The notes: a model not told the origin generated them from the sequence alone. Positions 37,087-45,808 are shown, counted from the first letter of the stretch. The stretch is DNA of 64,000 bases from Neobacillus bataviensis (GCF_019969725.1 NZ_JAHXYW010000001.1:124001-188000), one strand, 5' to 3'. Translations and numbers: made by a program.

Positions 37087-37340
37087 GAACACTCCTTTAG
37101 TTTTCACTAAAACCTTCCCCTGAAAATAACAACTTTAAATTCGGTCTGAATAATTTTTTAATTTGATTAATTTTTATTATAAACTTACAATTCCTATCTG
37201 TAAAGTATGAATTAATATTTAACTCCCTCATTCCCCAATTTCTGCAAAGATATGGGGCTTTTCTTCCGATTGTCCGCATAGAATGTGGACAAGGGTAAGT
37301 GCTCTCTCAATGAAAAAAGTTAACTGGAGGGAATGACTTA

Positions 37341-38261
37341 ATGCAATTTATTGAAGATGTTAAAGAAGTGAAATTTAGCTTTTTGGAAAAACCGCCGGCG
37401 TCATCTATGACTTATGCTTTTGTTTATGTTAATAATCACAATAAATACTTTGCTGTTAAAAATGGGGAGCGTTTGTCACGTAGTGAATTGCGGATAGGTA
37501 AATATAAAAGGGTTTATACAGTCAATATGCAGCAGCATACCATCACTTATAAGGAGGAAGTCCCTTCAGCAACAAGAGGAAGAAGGTTTTCTGTCAATCT
37601 GTTTATCGATATTGCCGTTGAACACCCTGAAAAATTAGTTCAACAAAATGCTGGAGAATTTGGCCACATTATTAACAATAATCTGCCCTTCTGGGTGGAG
37701 TCGGAAGCAAGATTTTATCCTATTGAAGAGGATCTTAGTTTTGCCCGGCATATTGAAGAATTTTTTCAAACCTCGCCACTTGTTAAAGTGTTAAGGGAGG
37801 CCGGAGTTGTTGTTCGAAATATTCGTGTTTTGATCAGGCAAAGTATTCGGGACCAACGCCATGATGAGGCGATCGCCGATTTAGACCGGAACGCTGAACT
37901 ATCTGCCTATCAAGAGGCTCTGGACTTGGAGGAAGCTCGCCGGATATCGGCCTCGATTAAAGAAGCCCTTCAAGCTGGAGATTTTATCACTGCAGGGAAG
38001 CTTGGGGAAAAAAATGAAATGGCAAAGCGGTTAGTGGAATCGGAGTTTAGCCAAAATCAAACTTTCAAATATGAGGTAAACAAACAACTTTTTTATTTGA
38101 TCAATGATCACACTATTGACCAGTTTGAGGCGGAACAAAGATCGGCCAAGCTAAAAAAATTATTTCCCTCTCTCCCCGTCAATCAGGAAAATACCAATGA
38201 AAAAAAACAGATTACTGGTCATAAAAGAGAACTCCTATCCTATTTCAATAAAGGAGAATAG
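37341..38261 (+). CDS. Uncharacterised SPFH/band-7-like protein
   Basis: A 306-residue soluble protein without signal peptide. Residues 1-150 look beta-rich, followed by a predicted helical region with heptad-like Ala/Glu/Leu spacing (AELSAYQEALDLEEARRISA, about 185-225). The order of a beta domain (VNLFIDIAVEHPEKLVQQN, LREAGVVVRNIRVLI) and then a charged coiled coil recalls SPFH/band-7 proteins, but this is by eye only. It lies 5 bp upstream of a membrane-SH3 gene, so they are surely co-transcribed; together they may form a membrane-associated scaffold. GGAGGG precedes the ATG. Confidence 0.6.
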   Translation: MQFIEDVKEVKFSFLEKPPASSMTYAFVYVNNHNKYFAVKNGERLSRSELRIGKYKRVYTVNMQQHTITYKEEVPSATRGRRFSVNLFIDIAVEHPEKLVQQNAGEFGHIINNNLPFWVESEARFYPIEEDLSFARHIEEFFQTSPLVKVLREAGVVVRNIRVLIRQSIRDQRHDEAIADLDRNAELSAYQEALDLEEARRISASIKEALQAGDFITAGKLGEKNEMAKRLVESEFSQNQTFKYEVNKQLFYLINDHTIDQFEAEQRSAKLKKLFPSLPVNQENTNEKKQITGHKRELLSYFNKGE

Positions 38262-38266
38262 CGATT

Positions 38267-39001
38267 GTGGAATCCATTTTAAATCAGCTGTTTTGGATCT
38301 GGTCACTTATTTCTTTCCTGCCGGAATGGTTGCGCCTTTTTTTGGCTCTCTTTGTCCTCCTGCAACTCGCAAGGCTGATTTTGTTGTACATTATTCCTCC
38401 CTTCTTCAACTTGTTGGTCCGTTTATTGAAAAAAATGTATTATCTTATTTCTTACCCCATCATGGCACTTCTTTGCACGATTCAAAGAAGCCGGAGAGAA
38501 GCAGGAAAAGCCGGTATATCTGTTTGGATTGATTACATTGAAGAAATGTTTGCCTTGTTCGAAAGATTTTTCAACAAAATGATTCAGCTTTTCAAGAAAC
38601 GGAGAAGGAATAAGACAAGGATTAAAAGATGGACCTTCTATTCTGCTACAACTTTAGTAATTTTGCTGACTGCAGCCATCATGAACAATCCAAATAAGTG
38701 GTATACACAAAAATGGAAGAAAGCAGAGGTATGGTTAAACCAAGAACATGTGCCCAGACAAGCATCCGTGGCTTCCCCTAATCCAAAAGAATTCATTTTA
38801 AATAAGGAGTATAAAGAAGGCGGAAATATTCGGGAAGCACCCACACTAACTGCGCCCCGTCTATACACGATTACAAATGGAGAAATCATGCACTTTTTGA
38901 ATGAAGAACAAATAGATTCCAAAGGAATTAAGTGGCTAAAAGTTCAAACCGCAAACGGGATCGAAGGCTGGATTTCAGCCTTGATTGTCAGGGAAAAATA
39001 A
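38267..39001 (+). CDS. Membrane protein with extracytoplasmic SH3-like domain
   Basis: A 244-residue protein with strongly hydrophobic N-terminal segments (about 10-42 and 50-68), a basic cytosolic loop (about 75-120, with KKRRRNKTRIKR), a further helix at about 122-138, and a C-terminal domain with the bacterial SH3 pattern: GGNIREAPTL, ITNGEIMHFL, KWLKVQT and GIEGWISALIV. SH3b domains of this sort often bind cell wall. The start is GTG with AAGGAG 11 bases upstream. It is the partner of the preceding gene. Function is unknown. Confidence 0.7.
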   Translation: MESILNQLFWIWSLISFLPEWLRLFLALFVLLQLARLILLYIIPPFFNLLVRLLKKMYYLISYPIMALLCTIQRSRREAGKAGISVWIDYIEEMFALFERFFNKMIQLFKKRRRNKTRIKRWTFYSATTLVILLTAAIMNNPNKWYTQKWKKAEVWLNQEHVPRQASVASPNPKEFILNKEYKEGGNIREAPTLTAPRLYTITNGEIMHFLNEEQIDSKGIKWLKVQTANGIEGWISALIVREK

Positions 39002-39041
39002 TTAATTGAGGGGGATATTTACTTATCATATAAATCCCACG

Positions 39042-39074
39042 AAAAAAGCGTTAATCCTCCTTGGATTAACGCTT
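39042..39074 (-). terminator. Terminator of the threonine aldolase gene
   Basis: A 12-bp stem, AAGCGTTAATCC/GGATTAACGCTT (39046-39057 with 39063-39074), is followed by TTTTTT on the minus strand. Confidence 0.88.
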
Positions 39075-39081
39075 CGTCTTT

Positions 39082-40113
39082 CTATGCATTTTTAATTGCC
39101 CTCAGGTCATTAATAAAAGCTAAAACAACTTCCTCTTTTGTTGCCCAGGACGTAACTAACCGAATTGCAGAGTGATCTGAATCGACCTTTTCCCAAATGT
39201 GGAAAGAGTACCTACTTTGGAGTTCAGTAATTAAAGAATTAGGCAAAATTGGGAAAATTTGATTGGATGGTGAATGTGTTAGAAACTTGAAATTTGCTTT
39301 AACCAGTTCCTGTTTTAACATGTCAGCCATATTGTTAGCATTCATAGCTAGGTCGAAAAATAAATTTTCCCTGAAAAGCTCAAGAAATTGGATACCTAAA
39401 AGTCTTCCTTTCGCAAGCAGTGCTCCTTTTTGCTTCATATGGAACCGAAAATCTTCTTTCAATGATTCGCGGCAAATGACTAATGCTTCACCAATTAGGG
39501 CTCCATTCTTCGTTCCGCCAATATAGAAGGCATCCACAAGTGCTGCAATTTCATTTAATGTAAGGTCATTTTCTGTAGAGCAAAGTGCAGACCCTAATCT
39601 GGCGCCATCCATATACAAAATCAGATTGTTATTACGGCAAAATTCACTTAATTTCTCCAGTTCGCTTTTATTATAAATGGTGCCAATTTCTGTGGAATTG
39701 GATATGTATACAAGCTTCGGTTTCACCATATGTTCGTCTGTATGAAAATCCAGAACTTGCTTTAGGTGTAAAGGGGTTAGTTTCCCATCATCGACATTAA
39801 CTGTTAGAATTTTATGCCCAGTTGCTTCAATCGCCCCTGTCTCATGTGTAAAAATATGACCGGTGTTTGCCGCAATAGCAGCCTCGTGTGGTCTTAGAAA
39901 GGATGAGATCGTAATAAGATTTGTTTGTGTCCCGCCAGCGATAAGGTGGATATCTATATCTTCTCGTCCGATTCTTTCCTTTAAAAGGTCTACTGCTTTT
40001 TGAGTGTAGCAATCTTCCCCGTAGCCATCCTCCTGCTCAAAATTGGTTTCGATTAAAGCATTCAATATTCTAGGATGTGCCCCTTCACTATAATCGTTCT
40101 TAAAACTGTACAT
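39082..40113 (-). CDS. ltaE: Low-specificity L-threonine aldolase family protein
   Basis: About 343 residues of the PLP-dependent fold-type I aldolase family. Markers are SFKNDYSEGAHPRILNAL, GGTQTNLITISSFL, the Asp-Gly-Ala-Arg motif in YMDGARLGSAL and the PLP lysine in YIGGTKNGALIGEAL. It cleaves L-threonine or L-allo-threonine to glycine and acetaldehyde. The ATG at 40113 is preferred, as GGGAGG lies nine bases before it; the ATG five codons upstream overlaps the ribosome site. The next gene upstream in the same direction is an NTF2-like gene 37 bp away. Confidence 0.88.
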   Translation of the reverse strand: MYSFKNDYSEGAHPRILNALIETNFEQEDGYGEDCYTQKAVDLLKERIGREDIDIHLIAGGTQTNLITISSFLRPHEAAIAANTGHIFTHETGAIEATGHKILTVNVDDGKLTPLHLKQVLDFHTDEHMVKPKLVYISNSTEIGTIYNKSELEKLSEFCRNNNLILYMDGARLGSALCSTENDLTLNEIAALVDAFYIGGTKNGALIGEALVICRESLKEDFRFHMKQKGALLAKGRLLGIQFLELFRENLFFDLAMNANNMADMLKQELVKANFKFLTHSPSNQIFPILPNSLITELQSRYSFHIWEKVDSDHSAIRLVTSWATKEEVVLAFINDLRAIKNA

Positions 40114-40150
40114 TTGATGTCCTCCCATTAAAATATGTATTCTCCCGATT

Positions 40151-40483
40151 TTATTCCCTAATAAACCAAACCTTAGAAATTAAATCATTCTTCACTTCAT
40201 AAATAGCCATTAAGCCTGTGCTTTCACCCGTTAGTCCATTGGTTGCGATCTCCCAGTCGATTACCTTGTTTCCAACTATGGAACGGTTTTTGATTTCCGC
40301 GAACATTTTCTTTTTGAAGGTTTCTGTATATCGTTCAATTAGTGCCTGCTTGCCGCTTAATGTTATTGTATTATCCGGGAAAGTCAACACGGTAATATCA
40401 TCTGAGTAAGTCGTTGCAAACCCTTCTAAATCCTGATTATTGTAAAATTCAATTTGTTTTTGTACCACTTTTTCAATCGACAT
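40151..40483 (-). CDS. NTF2-fold (SnoaL/steroid isomerase-like) protein
   Basis: A 110-residue NTF2-like protein: VVQKQIEFYNNQDLEGFATTYSDD (conserved N-terminal helix and acidic residue), GKQALIERY, and a C-terminal MAIYEVKNDLISKVWFI strand pair. Members bind or isomerise small hydrophobic ligands, but most bacterial ones are uncharacterised. AAAGGAG precedes the ATG. It may be co-transcribed with the threonine aldolase gene 37 bp downstream. Confidence 0.82.
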   Translation of the reverse strand: MSIEKVVQKQIEFYNNQDLEGFATTYSDDITVLTFPDNTITLSGKQALIERYTETFKKKMFAEIKNRSIVGNKVIDWEIATNGLTGESTGLMAIYEVKNDLISKVWFIRE

Positions 40484-40556
40484 AACTAAGCTCCTTTCAA
40501 ATTCTTAAATGATATATAAATAATATCATAATCTTAATATTCTAACTGAACGCAAC

Positions 40557-40590
40557 AAAAGCCAGCTTTTAAAAACCGGCTTTTTTGCTT
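40557..40590 (-). terminator. Terminator of the second FbpA-like gene
   Basis: An imperfect hairpin, AAAGCCAGCTTTT paired with AACCGGCTTT, is flanked by T-rich sequence beyond the stop at 40593. Confidence 0.65.
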
Positions 40591-40592
40591 TC

Positions 40593-40796
40593 TTATAAAG
40601 TTTGCGATGCTTTTCCGGCACTTGGATTGGTTTGAATCCAAATTACCTGTTTCAATTGAACATATTCTTCTTCAAGGTCTTGCAGTGTCCATTCATAAAG
40701 ATGCTTATTATTTTTCTTAAAAACTCCTAATTTAAGGAGTTCATCGATTAGATGTTGCCTTTTTTGCTGGCAAGCATTTCGAAGATTATTTTTCAA
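40593..40796 (-). CDS. FbpA-like Fur-regulated basic protein (67 aa)
   Basis: A 67-residue small protein with QKRQHLIDELLKLGVFKK and YEWTLQDLEEEYVQLK, the same pattern as the gene at 36901-37086, matching the Fur-regulated basic protein A family. The start is TTG at 40796 with AGGAGG ten bases upstream. It is probably an iron-starvation-linked small protein. It has its own terminator. Confidence 0.7.
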   Translation of the reverse strand: MKNNLRNACQQKRQHLIDELLKLGVFKKNNKHLYEWTLQDLEEEYVQLKQVIWIQTNPSAGKASQTL

Positions 40797-41016
40797 AACG
40801 AAAAACCTCCTAGTTTGCTTTTGGGATTTTACTGTGAAAATTGCTTAGAATAGAACGACGAAAGAACTAAAAAATATTCATTAATTAAAAAATATTGTTT
40901 CAACTCCTTCCCACAAATGCCATTGTAATTCCTTAAATTAGAAAAAATTGTCGATTTGACACCTATTTATCGATTCTTAAACAAAATGTTATTTAGACTT
41001 AATAAATGAAATATTT

Positions 41017-42009
41017 TTGATGGACCCCCTATTTCCTGTTATAATCAAGCCAGATTCATTTTTGCGAACAATAATAGGTGATTACATGCGAAAAAAATAT
41101 GCTAATTTAGAGAATGTCAGTACGAACAAAACGTTTAAAGACATGATGAGATGGCAAAAAGAACGAAAAAGCAAGGTAAAGGATTTATCGGTAAATATCG
41201 AGCAAAGTGCAAGTAAAATGGTTAAAGAACTACAGGAAAATCGAAATAAAACCACTTATACTTGGATCGGCCATTCGACTTTCCTGATTCAATTAAATGG
41301 ACTCAATATTTTAACGGATCCTGTATGGGCACAGCGGATGGGGTTTCAAAAGAGATTAACTGTGCCTGGAATCCCATTGACGGACATGCCCGAGATAGAT
41401 GTTGTGATCATTTCTCATGGCCATTACGACCACTTGGACTTTCAGACGATCAAGCAGCTAAAAGGGAATCCTCAATTTTTTGTACCAATCGGATTAAAAT
41501 CGCTTTTTCTCAAAAAAGGTTATCATCAGGTTATCGAATTGAATTGGTGGGAAACGGTTATACATGAAGGACTTACTTTCCACTTTGTGCCTGCTCAGCA
41601 TTGGACACGAAGAACGGCGACAGATATGAATTCGTCCCATTGGGGCGGCTGGGTTATCCAGAATCAAATAGAAACGTTTTATTTTGTTGGAGATACCGGC
41701 TATTTCACGGGCTTTAATGAAATTGGAGATCGCTTTCACATCGATACGGTGTTTATGCCAATTGGGGCCTATGAGCCAGAGTGGTTTATGGCCTCATCCC
41801 ATATCTCGCCCGAAGATAGTGTTAAAGCTTTTTTGGAATTAAAAGCAAAATTGTTTGTTCCGATGCATTATGGCGCCTATCGGTTAGCTGATGATACTGG
41901 CCCTGAAGCGTTAGAGAGGTTATATCGTGAATGGGATAAAAAGCAATTACCAAAGGAGCAATTAAGGGTATTGTTGATTGGGGAAACTGTAACTAACGGA
42001 GGCTGTTAA
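41017..42009 (+). CDS. MBL-fold hydrolase, NAPE-PLD/UlaG-like
   Basis: Up to 330 residues. The metallo-beta-lactamase motif is VVIISHGHYDHLDF, with FVPAQHW, FVGDTGYF and MHYGAYRLAD as the later metal ligands. The TWIGHSTFLIQLNGLNILTDPVW segment is typical of the NAPE-phospholipase D/UlaG group. The start is uncertain: TTG/ATG at 41017-41022 lack a good ribosome site, while ATG at 41086 (MRKKYANLE) follows AGGTGA. Substrates of bacterial members are mostly unknown; phosphodiester or lactone cleavage is possible. It overlaps the convergent SGNH gene by 4 bp. Confidence 0.85.
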   Translation: MMDPLFPVIIKPDSFLRTIIGDYMRKKYANLENVSTNKTFKDMMRWQKERKSKVKDLSVNIEQSASKMVKELQENRNKTTYTWIGHSTFLIQLNGLNILTDPVWAQRMGFQKRLTVPGIPLTDMPEIDVVIISHGHYDHLDFQTIKQLKGNPQFFVPIGLKSLFLKKGYHQVIELNWWETVIHEGLTFHFVPAQHWTRRTATDMNSSHWGGWVIQNQIETFYFVGDTGYFTGFNEIGDRFHIDTVFMPIGAYEPEWFMASSHISPEDSVKAFLELKAKLFVPMHYGAYRLADDTGPEALERLYREWDKKQLPKEQLRVLLIGETVTNGGC

Positions 42010-42024
42010 TAGCCTCCGTTTTTT
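41995..42024. terminator. Terminator covering the stops of two convergent genes
   Basis: The stem AACGGAGGCT/AGCCTCCGTT (41995-42004 with 42011-42020) is followed by TTTT. Both stop codons lie in its loop. Confidence 0.85.
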
Positions 42025-42797
42025 AATATATGTTTTTGAAGAGGCAGGTTAAGCCCAGCAATTCCCTCCGCAATCAGTTTGGCGATTTCCCTTGCACCCT
42101 TTTCTTGAAAATGAATCGGATCCTGTACTCCACCAGGGTAATTTGGATGTTCTCCAGCTTCCAGGAATAAAAAAAACTCCTTTGTTTTTTCTGGTCCAAG
42201 TTGTTGATAAAGTGCCATACTTTTCGACGTCAGATCAATGACAGGGACATTCTCCTTCCTGCCAACCACCTTCATTGCATCAGGATACTGTCCGTGGGTG
42301 GACAAAGCCTTACCGTCGGTAGAGAAATTCCTTCTTTCGACCGGTGTTACAAGAATTGGGATGGCCCCTTTATTTCGGGCACCGTCAATATATTCTTTTA
42401 AATAACGTTGATAGGAAGTGGCAGGATCTGTGTAACGGGATGAATCATAGCTTTTTTCATCGTTATGGCCGAATTGAATGAGCAAGTAATCTCCCTTATG
42501 AATTTTTTTTAAAATACTGCGTAACCGCCCTTCGTTAATAAAACTTTTCGTACTTCTCCCCGGGACGGCTTCATTTTTCACGATAATTTGTTCATCGAAC
42601 ATTTGAGGGAGCATTTGCCCCCACCCAGCCCTCGGTGCCCGATTGCTGGGATAATTTGCAACAGTGGAATCACCGGCGAGATACACTGTTATCCTGCTAT
42701 TTTGTTTGGCTATTGATTTATAGGTTTTCAACCCGCTAAATACTAACAATATGACTGTTAGCATTAAAATACCTTTCAGGTACCATTTCTTTTTCAA
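42006..42797 (-). CDS. SGNH/GDSL hydrolase, rhamnogalacturonan acetylesterase type
   Basis: A 263-residue protein with an N-terminal membrane anchor or signal peptide (residues 5-24) and an extracellular SGNH domain: block I LAGDSTV (Ser nucleophile), block II Gly in the VPGRSTKSF region, block III FGHND, and a late DPIHF (Asp-x-x-His). The GDST start and GHND are those of rhamnogalacturonan acetylesterase relatives (YesT/YxiM), which remove acetyl groups from pectin-like polysaccharides. No other pectin genes are nearby. The last codons overlap the convergent MBL gene. Confidence 0.85.
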   Translation of the reverse strand: MKKKWYLKGILMLTVILLVFSGLKTYKSIAKQNSRITVYLAGDSTVANYPSNRAPRAGWGQMLPQMFDEQIIVKNEAVPGRSTKSFINEGRLRSILKKIHKGDYLLIQFGHNDEKSYDSSRYTDPATSYQRYLKEYIDGARNKGAIPILVTPVERRNFSTDGKALSTHGQYPDAMKVVGRKENVPVIDLTSKSMALYQQLGPEKTKEFFLFLEAGEHPNYPGGVQDPIHFQEKGAREIAKLIAEGIAGLNLPLQKHILKNGGY

Positions 42798-42828
42798 ATG
42801 TTTCTCCTCCTGATGCTTAAGCGCATGA

Positions 42829-42857
42829 TAAAAACCTTCAATTAGATGAAGGTTTTA
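42829..42857 (-). terminator. Terminator of the 47-aa small gene
   Basis: The stem AAAACCTTCA/TGAAGGTTTT (42831-42840 with 42847-42856) is followed by TATC on the minus strand, with T-rich arms. Confidence 0.75.
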
Positions 42858-42884
42858 GCCAACTCATTATTAGCAAAAATTATC

Positions 42885-43028
42885 TCACGTTGTTGTCTCA
42901 TTTTCATAAGCAATTACGACTACTTTTTTATGGGCTTGCTCACTTAATTTTTCTTCAAGTGATTGAATTTCATTGATTAATTGTGGTGAAAGTGAAGCTG
43001 CAACATATTCTTTTGTTTCATTTGTCAT
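42885..43028 (-). CDS. Small acidic protein of unknown function (47 aa)
   Basis: A 47-residue frame from the ATG at 43028, with GAGGGGGTG upstream; a longer frame upstream of this lacks a ribosome site and overlaps the cyclase gene. The sequence (MTNETKEYVAASLSPQLIN...) is a predicted helix rich in Glu/Gln, with KKVVVIAYENE at the end. It has no known family. It follows the diguanylate cyclase gene by 43 bp and may be co-transcribed with it. Confidence 0.6.
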   Translation of the reverse strand: MTNETKEYVAASLSPQLINEIQSLEEKLSEQAHKKVVVIAYENETTT

Positions 43029-43071
43029 GTTTACACCCCCCTCTTTAATTATAGTGTTTGACTTTCGATTT

Positions 43072-44310
43072 TTATATATGTATGAGCTCATTTTTAGCTG
43101 ATAATTGATTTCGGCCGCGCTGTTTGGATTGAAGCAATAATTGGTCGGCATAAATATATCCCTTCTCCATGGATATATTTTCGGTTACATCATAAAAGTA
43201 AAGGCCGAAGGATGCAGTATAGGGGATTGATACGTTTTCTCCATTAAACTCTACTGGAACCTGACTGTTTTCAACACCTTGTCTTATTTTTTCTACCAGA
43301 GCCACCGTTTGATCATAACCTCGATTCCTCAAGAAAAGCGTAAATTCTTCCCCTCCGCTTCTGAATAAAAAATCATCCTGATTAAGATAGCTTTTTAAGG
43401 TTGCAGCAAAATGCTGGATTACCCTGTCACCGACTGCGTGATTATAATTGTCATTGATGGTTTTGAATTTGTCCAAGTCAGTGACCACAATCCCAATTGA
43501 TTCATTTCCTTGATTTAACTCTGCCATCTTTTTATCCATTAAGGCACGATTGGAAACACTTGTTAAAAAATCGGTATAAGCCATTTGTTCAAATTGGTCT
43601 CGTTCCAGCTTATTTTGCAGGTATTGAGATTTTGTAATAAAGGAATGGTTAACCAAATAATTCAAAATAAAGAAGCTGATTAATATCTCCCAATGTCCTT
43701 TCTGAAAGAAGACAAATAACATTCCGTTTGTGAACGAGATTTTCCCCATATCGGGAATACTTCTACTTTTAAAAAATTGAAATACCTCCTCCCTCGATTT
43801 TATTTCCCCTAAAAAGTAGAAGATGATCGTGAGGAACGTATCTGATATAACAGCATTTATTGTTGCCAGGAAAAACATTAAAATCCAAAAGCCAAATGGT
43901 ATCGCTTGAAAATATTGTTGTAAGGCTTGGAACACAAAATAGGAAATAGTATTTTGTAATACAAACGATCCGACGTTATAAAAAATGTGCTCGAATTCGT
44001 CCGGATCCGCGGTTTTGGTGATCTTTTTATAAAAATAATTGCTAAATCGGTAGATCGTTTCGAAAATAAGTAGTCCTAACGGCCCGGAGAACATGACAAA
44101 AGACAAACTGTAGTTCATTCCATAATCAAGTGTCACATTTCCTTGTCGGCTCATGGTACGTAAATGAAAATAAAGCGTACTAAAAAACCAATACAGGATC
44201 ACTGCCTTGATAAAAAGTGTGTTTTGGAGTGGAACACGATTTGACCAGATCGCCAAGGCCGCAGCGGCAACGAATAATATGTATATGAATATTCTTGCCC
44301 TATTCGTCAA
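43072..44310 (-). CDS. Membrane diguanylate cyclase (GGEEF)
   Basis: 412 residues from the TTG at 44310, chosen because GGAGGGGG lies about eight bases before it. The N-terminal half has five to six transmembrane helices forming an integral sensor domain. After a linker (FEQMAYTDFLTSVSNRALMD) comes a GGDEF domain with LDKFKTINDNYNHAVGD and the loop RSGGEEFTLF, an intact active site. It should make c-di-GMP in response to a membrane-sensed signal. It is the second cyclase in the window. A small acidic-protein gene follows. Confidence 0.9.
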   Translation of the reverse strand: MTNRARIFIYILFVAAAALAIWSNRVPLQNTLFIKAVILYWFFSTLYFHLRTMSRQGNVTLDYGMNYSLSFVMFSGPLGLLIFETIYRFSNYFYKKITKTADPDEFEHIFYNVGSFVLQNTISYFVFQALQQYFQAIPFGFWILMFFLATINAVISDTFLTIIFYFLGEIKSREEVFQFFKSRSIPDMGKISFTNGMLFVFFQKGHWEILISFFILNYLVNHSFITKSQYLQNKLERDQFEQMAYTDFLTSVSNRALMDKKMAELNQGNESIGIVVTDLDKFKTINDNYNHAVGDRVIQHFAATLKSYLNQDDFLFRSGGEEFTLFLRNRGYDQTVALVEKIRQGVENSQVPVEFNGENVSIPYTASFGLYFYDVTENISMEKGYIYADQLLLQSKQRGRNQLSAKNELIHI

Positions 44311-44403
44311 AGTCCCCCTCCTTTCGAAGCACAGTTTGAATGCGTCTATGTCTAGATTCCCCTTGTTTTTAGAATACAAACGTTTTTTAATTTACTGCAA
44401 AAT

Positions 44404-44446
44404 AAAAAGAAGCAGTTGATCGAAGACCATCATCTGCTTCTTTTTT
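44404..44446 (-). terminator. Terminator of the CoxG-like gene
   Basis: An 11-bp stem, AAAAGAAGCAG/CTGCTTCTTTT (44405-44415 with 44434-44444), continues into TTTATT on the minus strand and overlaps the gene end. Confidence 0.8.
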
Positions 44447-44897
44447 TCAAGAGATAAATTCTCTTTTTGATTTCTTTCTCCATTTTTTGAAAAAAGTTTG
44501 CCAAACTCTTATCAGCGGTTCCGTCTAATATGCGCTTGCTTGCTAAGGCGAGTGCTCCAGTGATCTCTGCATCAGTCATGAATGAAAGGCTGGTACCCCC
44601 ATGATTTTCTGTAATAAGCAAAACTCCATTGCCATTTAATTCTCCAAGGTTCCCTTTTCCCTTTACATGGAGTCGGTAGGTTGAAGCTGGATCCTCTTCT
44701 ATCGTGTAGATTTCCAGCTTAAACATATCCTTAATTGGTCCTAAATGAATTTCAATTTCAGCCAGGTAATTTCCAGTCGATCTTTCTTCAAAATAACGGC
44801 ATCCAGGGAGAGAGTTTCTAAGTACATTTTCATCTTTAATATATTTCCATACAATAGACCTAGGTAATTCAAAGGAGTGTTCATAATTGATTTTCAA
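44430..44897 (-). CDS. SRPBCC / CoxG-like lipid-binding fold protein
   Basis: About 155 residues of the START/SRPBCC fold: YEHSFELPRSIVWKYIKDENVLRNSLPGCRYFEE (seen as FELPRSIVWKYIKD and LPGCRYFEE), LHVKGKGNLGELNGNG and AEITGALA. The LPGC motif is typical of CoxG (carbon monoxide dehydrogenase subunit G-like) proteins, many of which occur without CO dehydrogenase. The TTG at 44897 is chosen because GGAGGAGG lies eight bases before it; the ATG upstream is inside that ribosome site. There are no cox genes nearby, so the role is unknown. Confidence 0.8.
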   Translation of the reverse strand: MKINYEHSFELPRSIVWKYIKDENVLRNSLPGCRYFEERSTGNYLAEIEIHLGPIKDMFKLEIYTIEEDPASTYRLHVKGKGNLGELNGNGVLLITENHGGTSLSFMTDAEITGALALASKRILDGTADKSLANFFQKMEKEIKKRIYLLKKRSR

Positions 44898-45024
44898 AGC
44901 GTACTCCTCCTCCATTGGCTTTTATTCATTTATTTATATTCAAATGGAGTTTGTGTTGTTAATTGAGACGATAAGAGTTTAAAATTAGTTGGTGCAGTCT
45001 TTTATAGAGGAGGTAAAATTCGCT

Positions 45025-45399
45025 TTGATTTATCTTTTTGTAGGTATAGCTGGTTCATTAGGTGCGATATTAAGATATCTAATTGGAATGACCTTTTTTA
45101 CGAATAGCACTTTTCCATTCGCAACTTTACTGATTAATTTATTTGGGAGTTTTTTATTGGCCTGGCTGACAACCAATTTTTTCAAGAAGTTCTCTTTCTC
45201 ACCTCAGATGTCTACTGTAATCGGTACCGGTTTTGTCGGTTCTTTTACCACTTTTTCAACTCTCAGTGTGGAAACCGTTAAATTGTTTCAATCCGGAAAT
45301 ATGTTACTGGGTGTTCTTTATGTTTTTGTCAGTATTATTGGAGGATTATTTATGAGCCGAATAGGATTTAAGGTCAATAATGAGGTGGAAAAATCGTGA
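45025..45399 (+). CDS. crcB: Fluoride channel CrcB/Fluc, subunit 1
   Basis: A 124-residue, four-helix membrane protein of the Fluc family: [12 protein letters not shown], the pore motif [13 protein letters not shown] with conserved Asn, [17 protein letters not shown] with the Phe-box and Na+-site region. Fluc channels expel fluoride and work as antiparallel dimers. The TTG at 45025 is chosen over an upstream GTG because AGGAGG at 45008-45013 precedes it. It overlaps the second crcB by 4 bp; together they may form a heterodimer. No fluoride riboswitch was found. Confidence 0.92.
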   Translation: MIYLFVGIAGSLGAILRYLIGMTFFTNSTFPFATLLINLFGSFLLAWLTTNFFKKFSFSPQMSTVIGTGFVGSFTTFSTLSVETVKLFQSGNMLLGVLYVFVSIIGGLFMSRIGFKVNNEVEKS

Positions 45400-45755
45400 C
45401 AATCCTGCATTTGATAATAGTCGGAATTGGTGGTTTTTTCGGGGCGAATGCTCGATATTCCATAAGTAAACGATTAAATCACGAATCTGCCATACCATTG
45501 GGAACATTGACGGTTAATTTATCGGGTGCATTTCTTTTAGGTGTGATCACTGGCGCGAAAGCTGATATCATGATTGTATTATTATTTGGAACTGGATTTA
45601 TGGGGGCTTATACAACCTTCTCAACGCTGAAATTAGAAATGATAAAGTTATTCTTTAAAAAAAATAAAAAGGACTTTATCCTTTATACCATCGTTACTTA
45701 TGGGGCAGGTATTACGCTGGCTTATTTTGGGTATTTGGTTGGAAGTTTTTTTTAG
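45396..45755 (+). CDS. crcB: Fluoride channel CrcB/Fluc, subunit 2
   Basis: A 119-residue Fluc protein with [28 protein letters not shown] (pore Asn) and [17 protein letters not shown]. It starts at a GTG inside the stop region of the first crcB (GTGA overlap) with GAGGTGG upstream. Twin crcB genes are usual in Bacillus, where each protein supplies one half of the dual-topology channel. It is followed by a terminator. Confidence 0.92.
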   Translation: MTILHLIIVGIGGFFGANARYSISKRLNHESAIPLGTLTVNLSGAFLLGVITGAKADIMIVLLFGTGFMGAYTTFSTLKLEMIKLFFKKNKKDFILYTIVTYGAGITLAYFGYLVGSFF

Positions 45756-45775
45756 GGTGATGAAATAATTAAAAC

Positions 45776-45808
45776 AACCTTCCCAAAATGGATTTAGGAA
45801 GGTTTTTG
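45776..45808 (+). terminator. Terminator of the crcB pair
   Basis: The stem AACCTTCC/GGAAGGTT (45776-45783 with 45797-45804) is followed by TTTT. It may also serve the leftward Met-rich gene. Confidence 0.8.

Noticed and set aside
37108..37340. Fur box upstream of the FbpA-like gene at 36901
   Set aside because: The AT-rich stretch has loose ATAAT-like matches but nothing near the GATAATNATTATC consensus.
44916..45024. Fluoride riboswitch before crcB
   Set aside because: The conserved crcB-motif pseudoknot sequence could not be found in this short leader.
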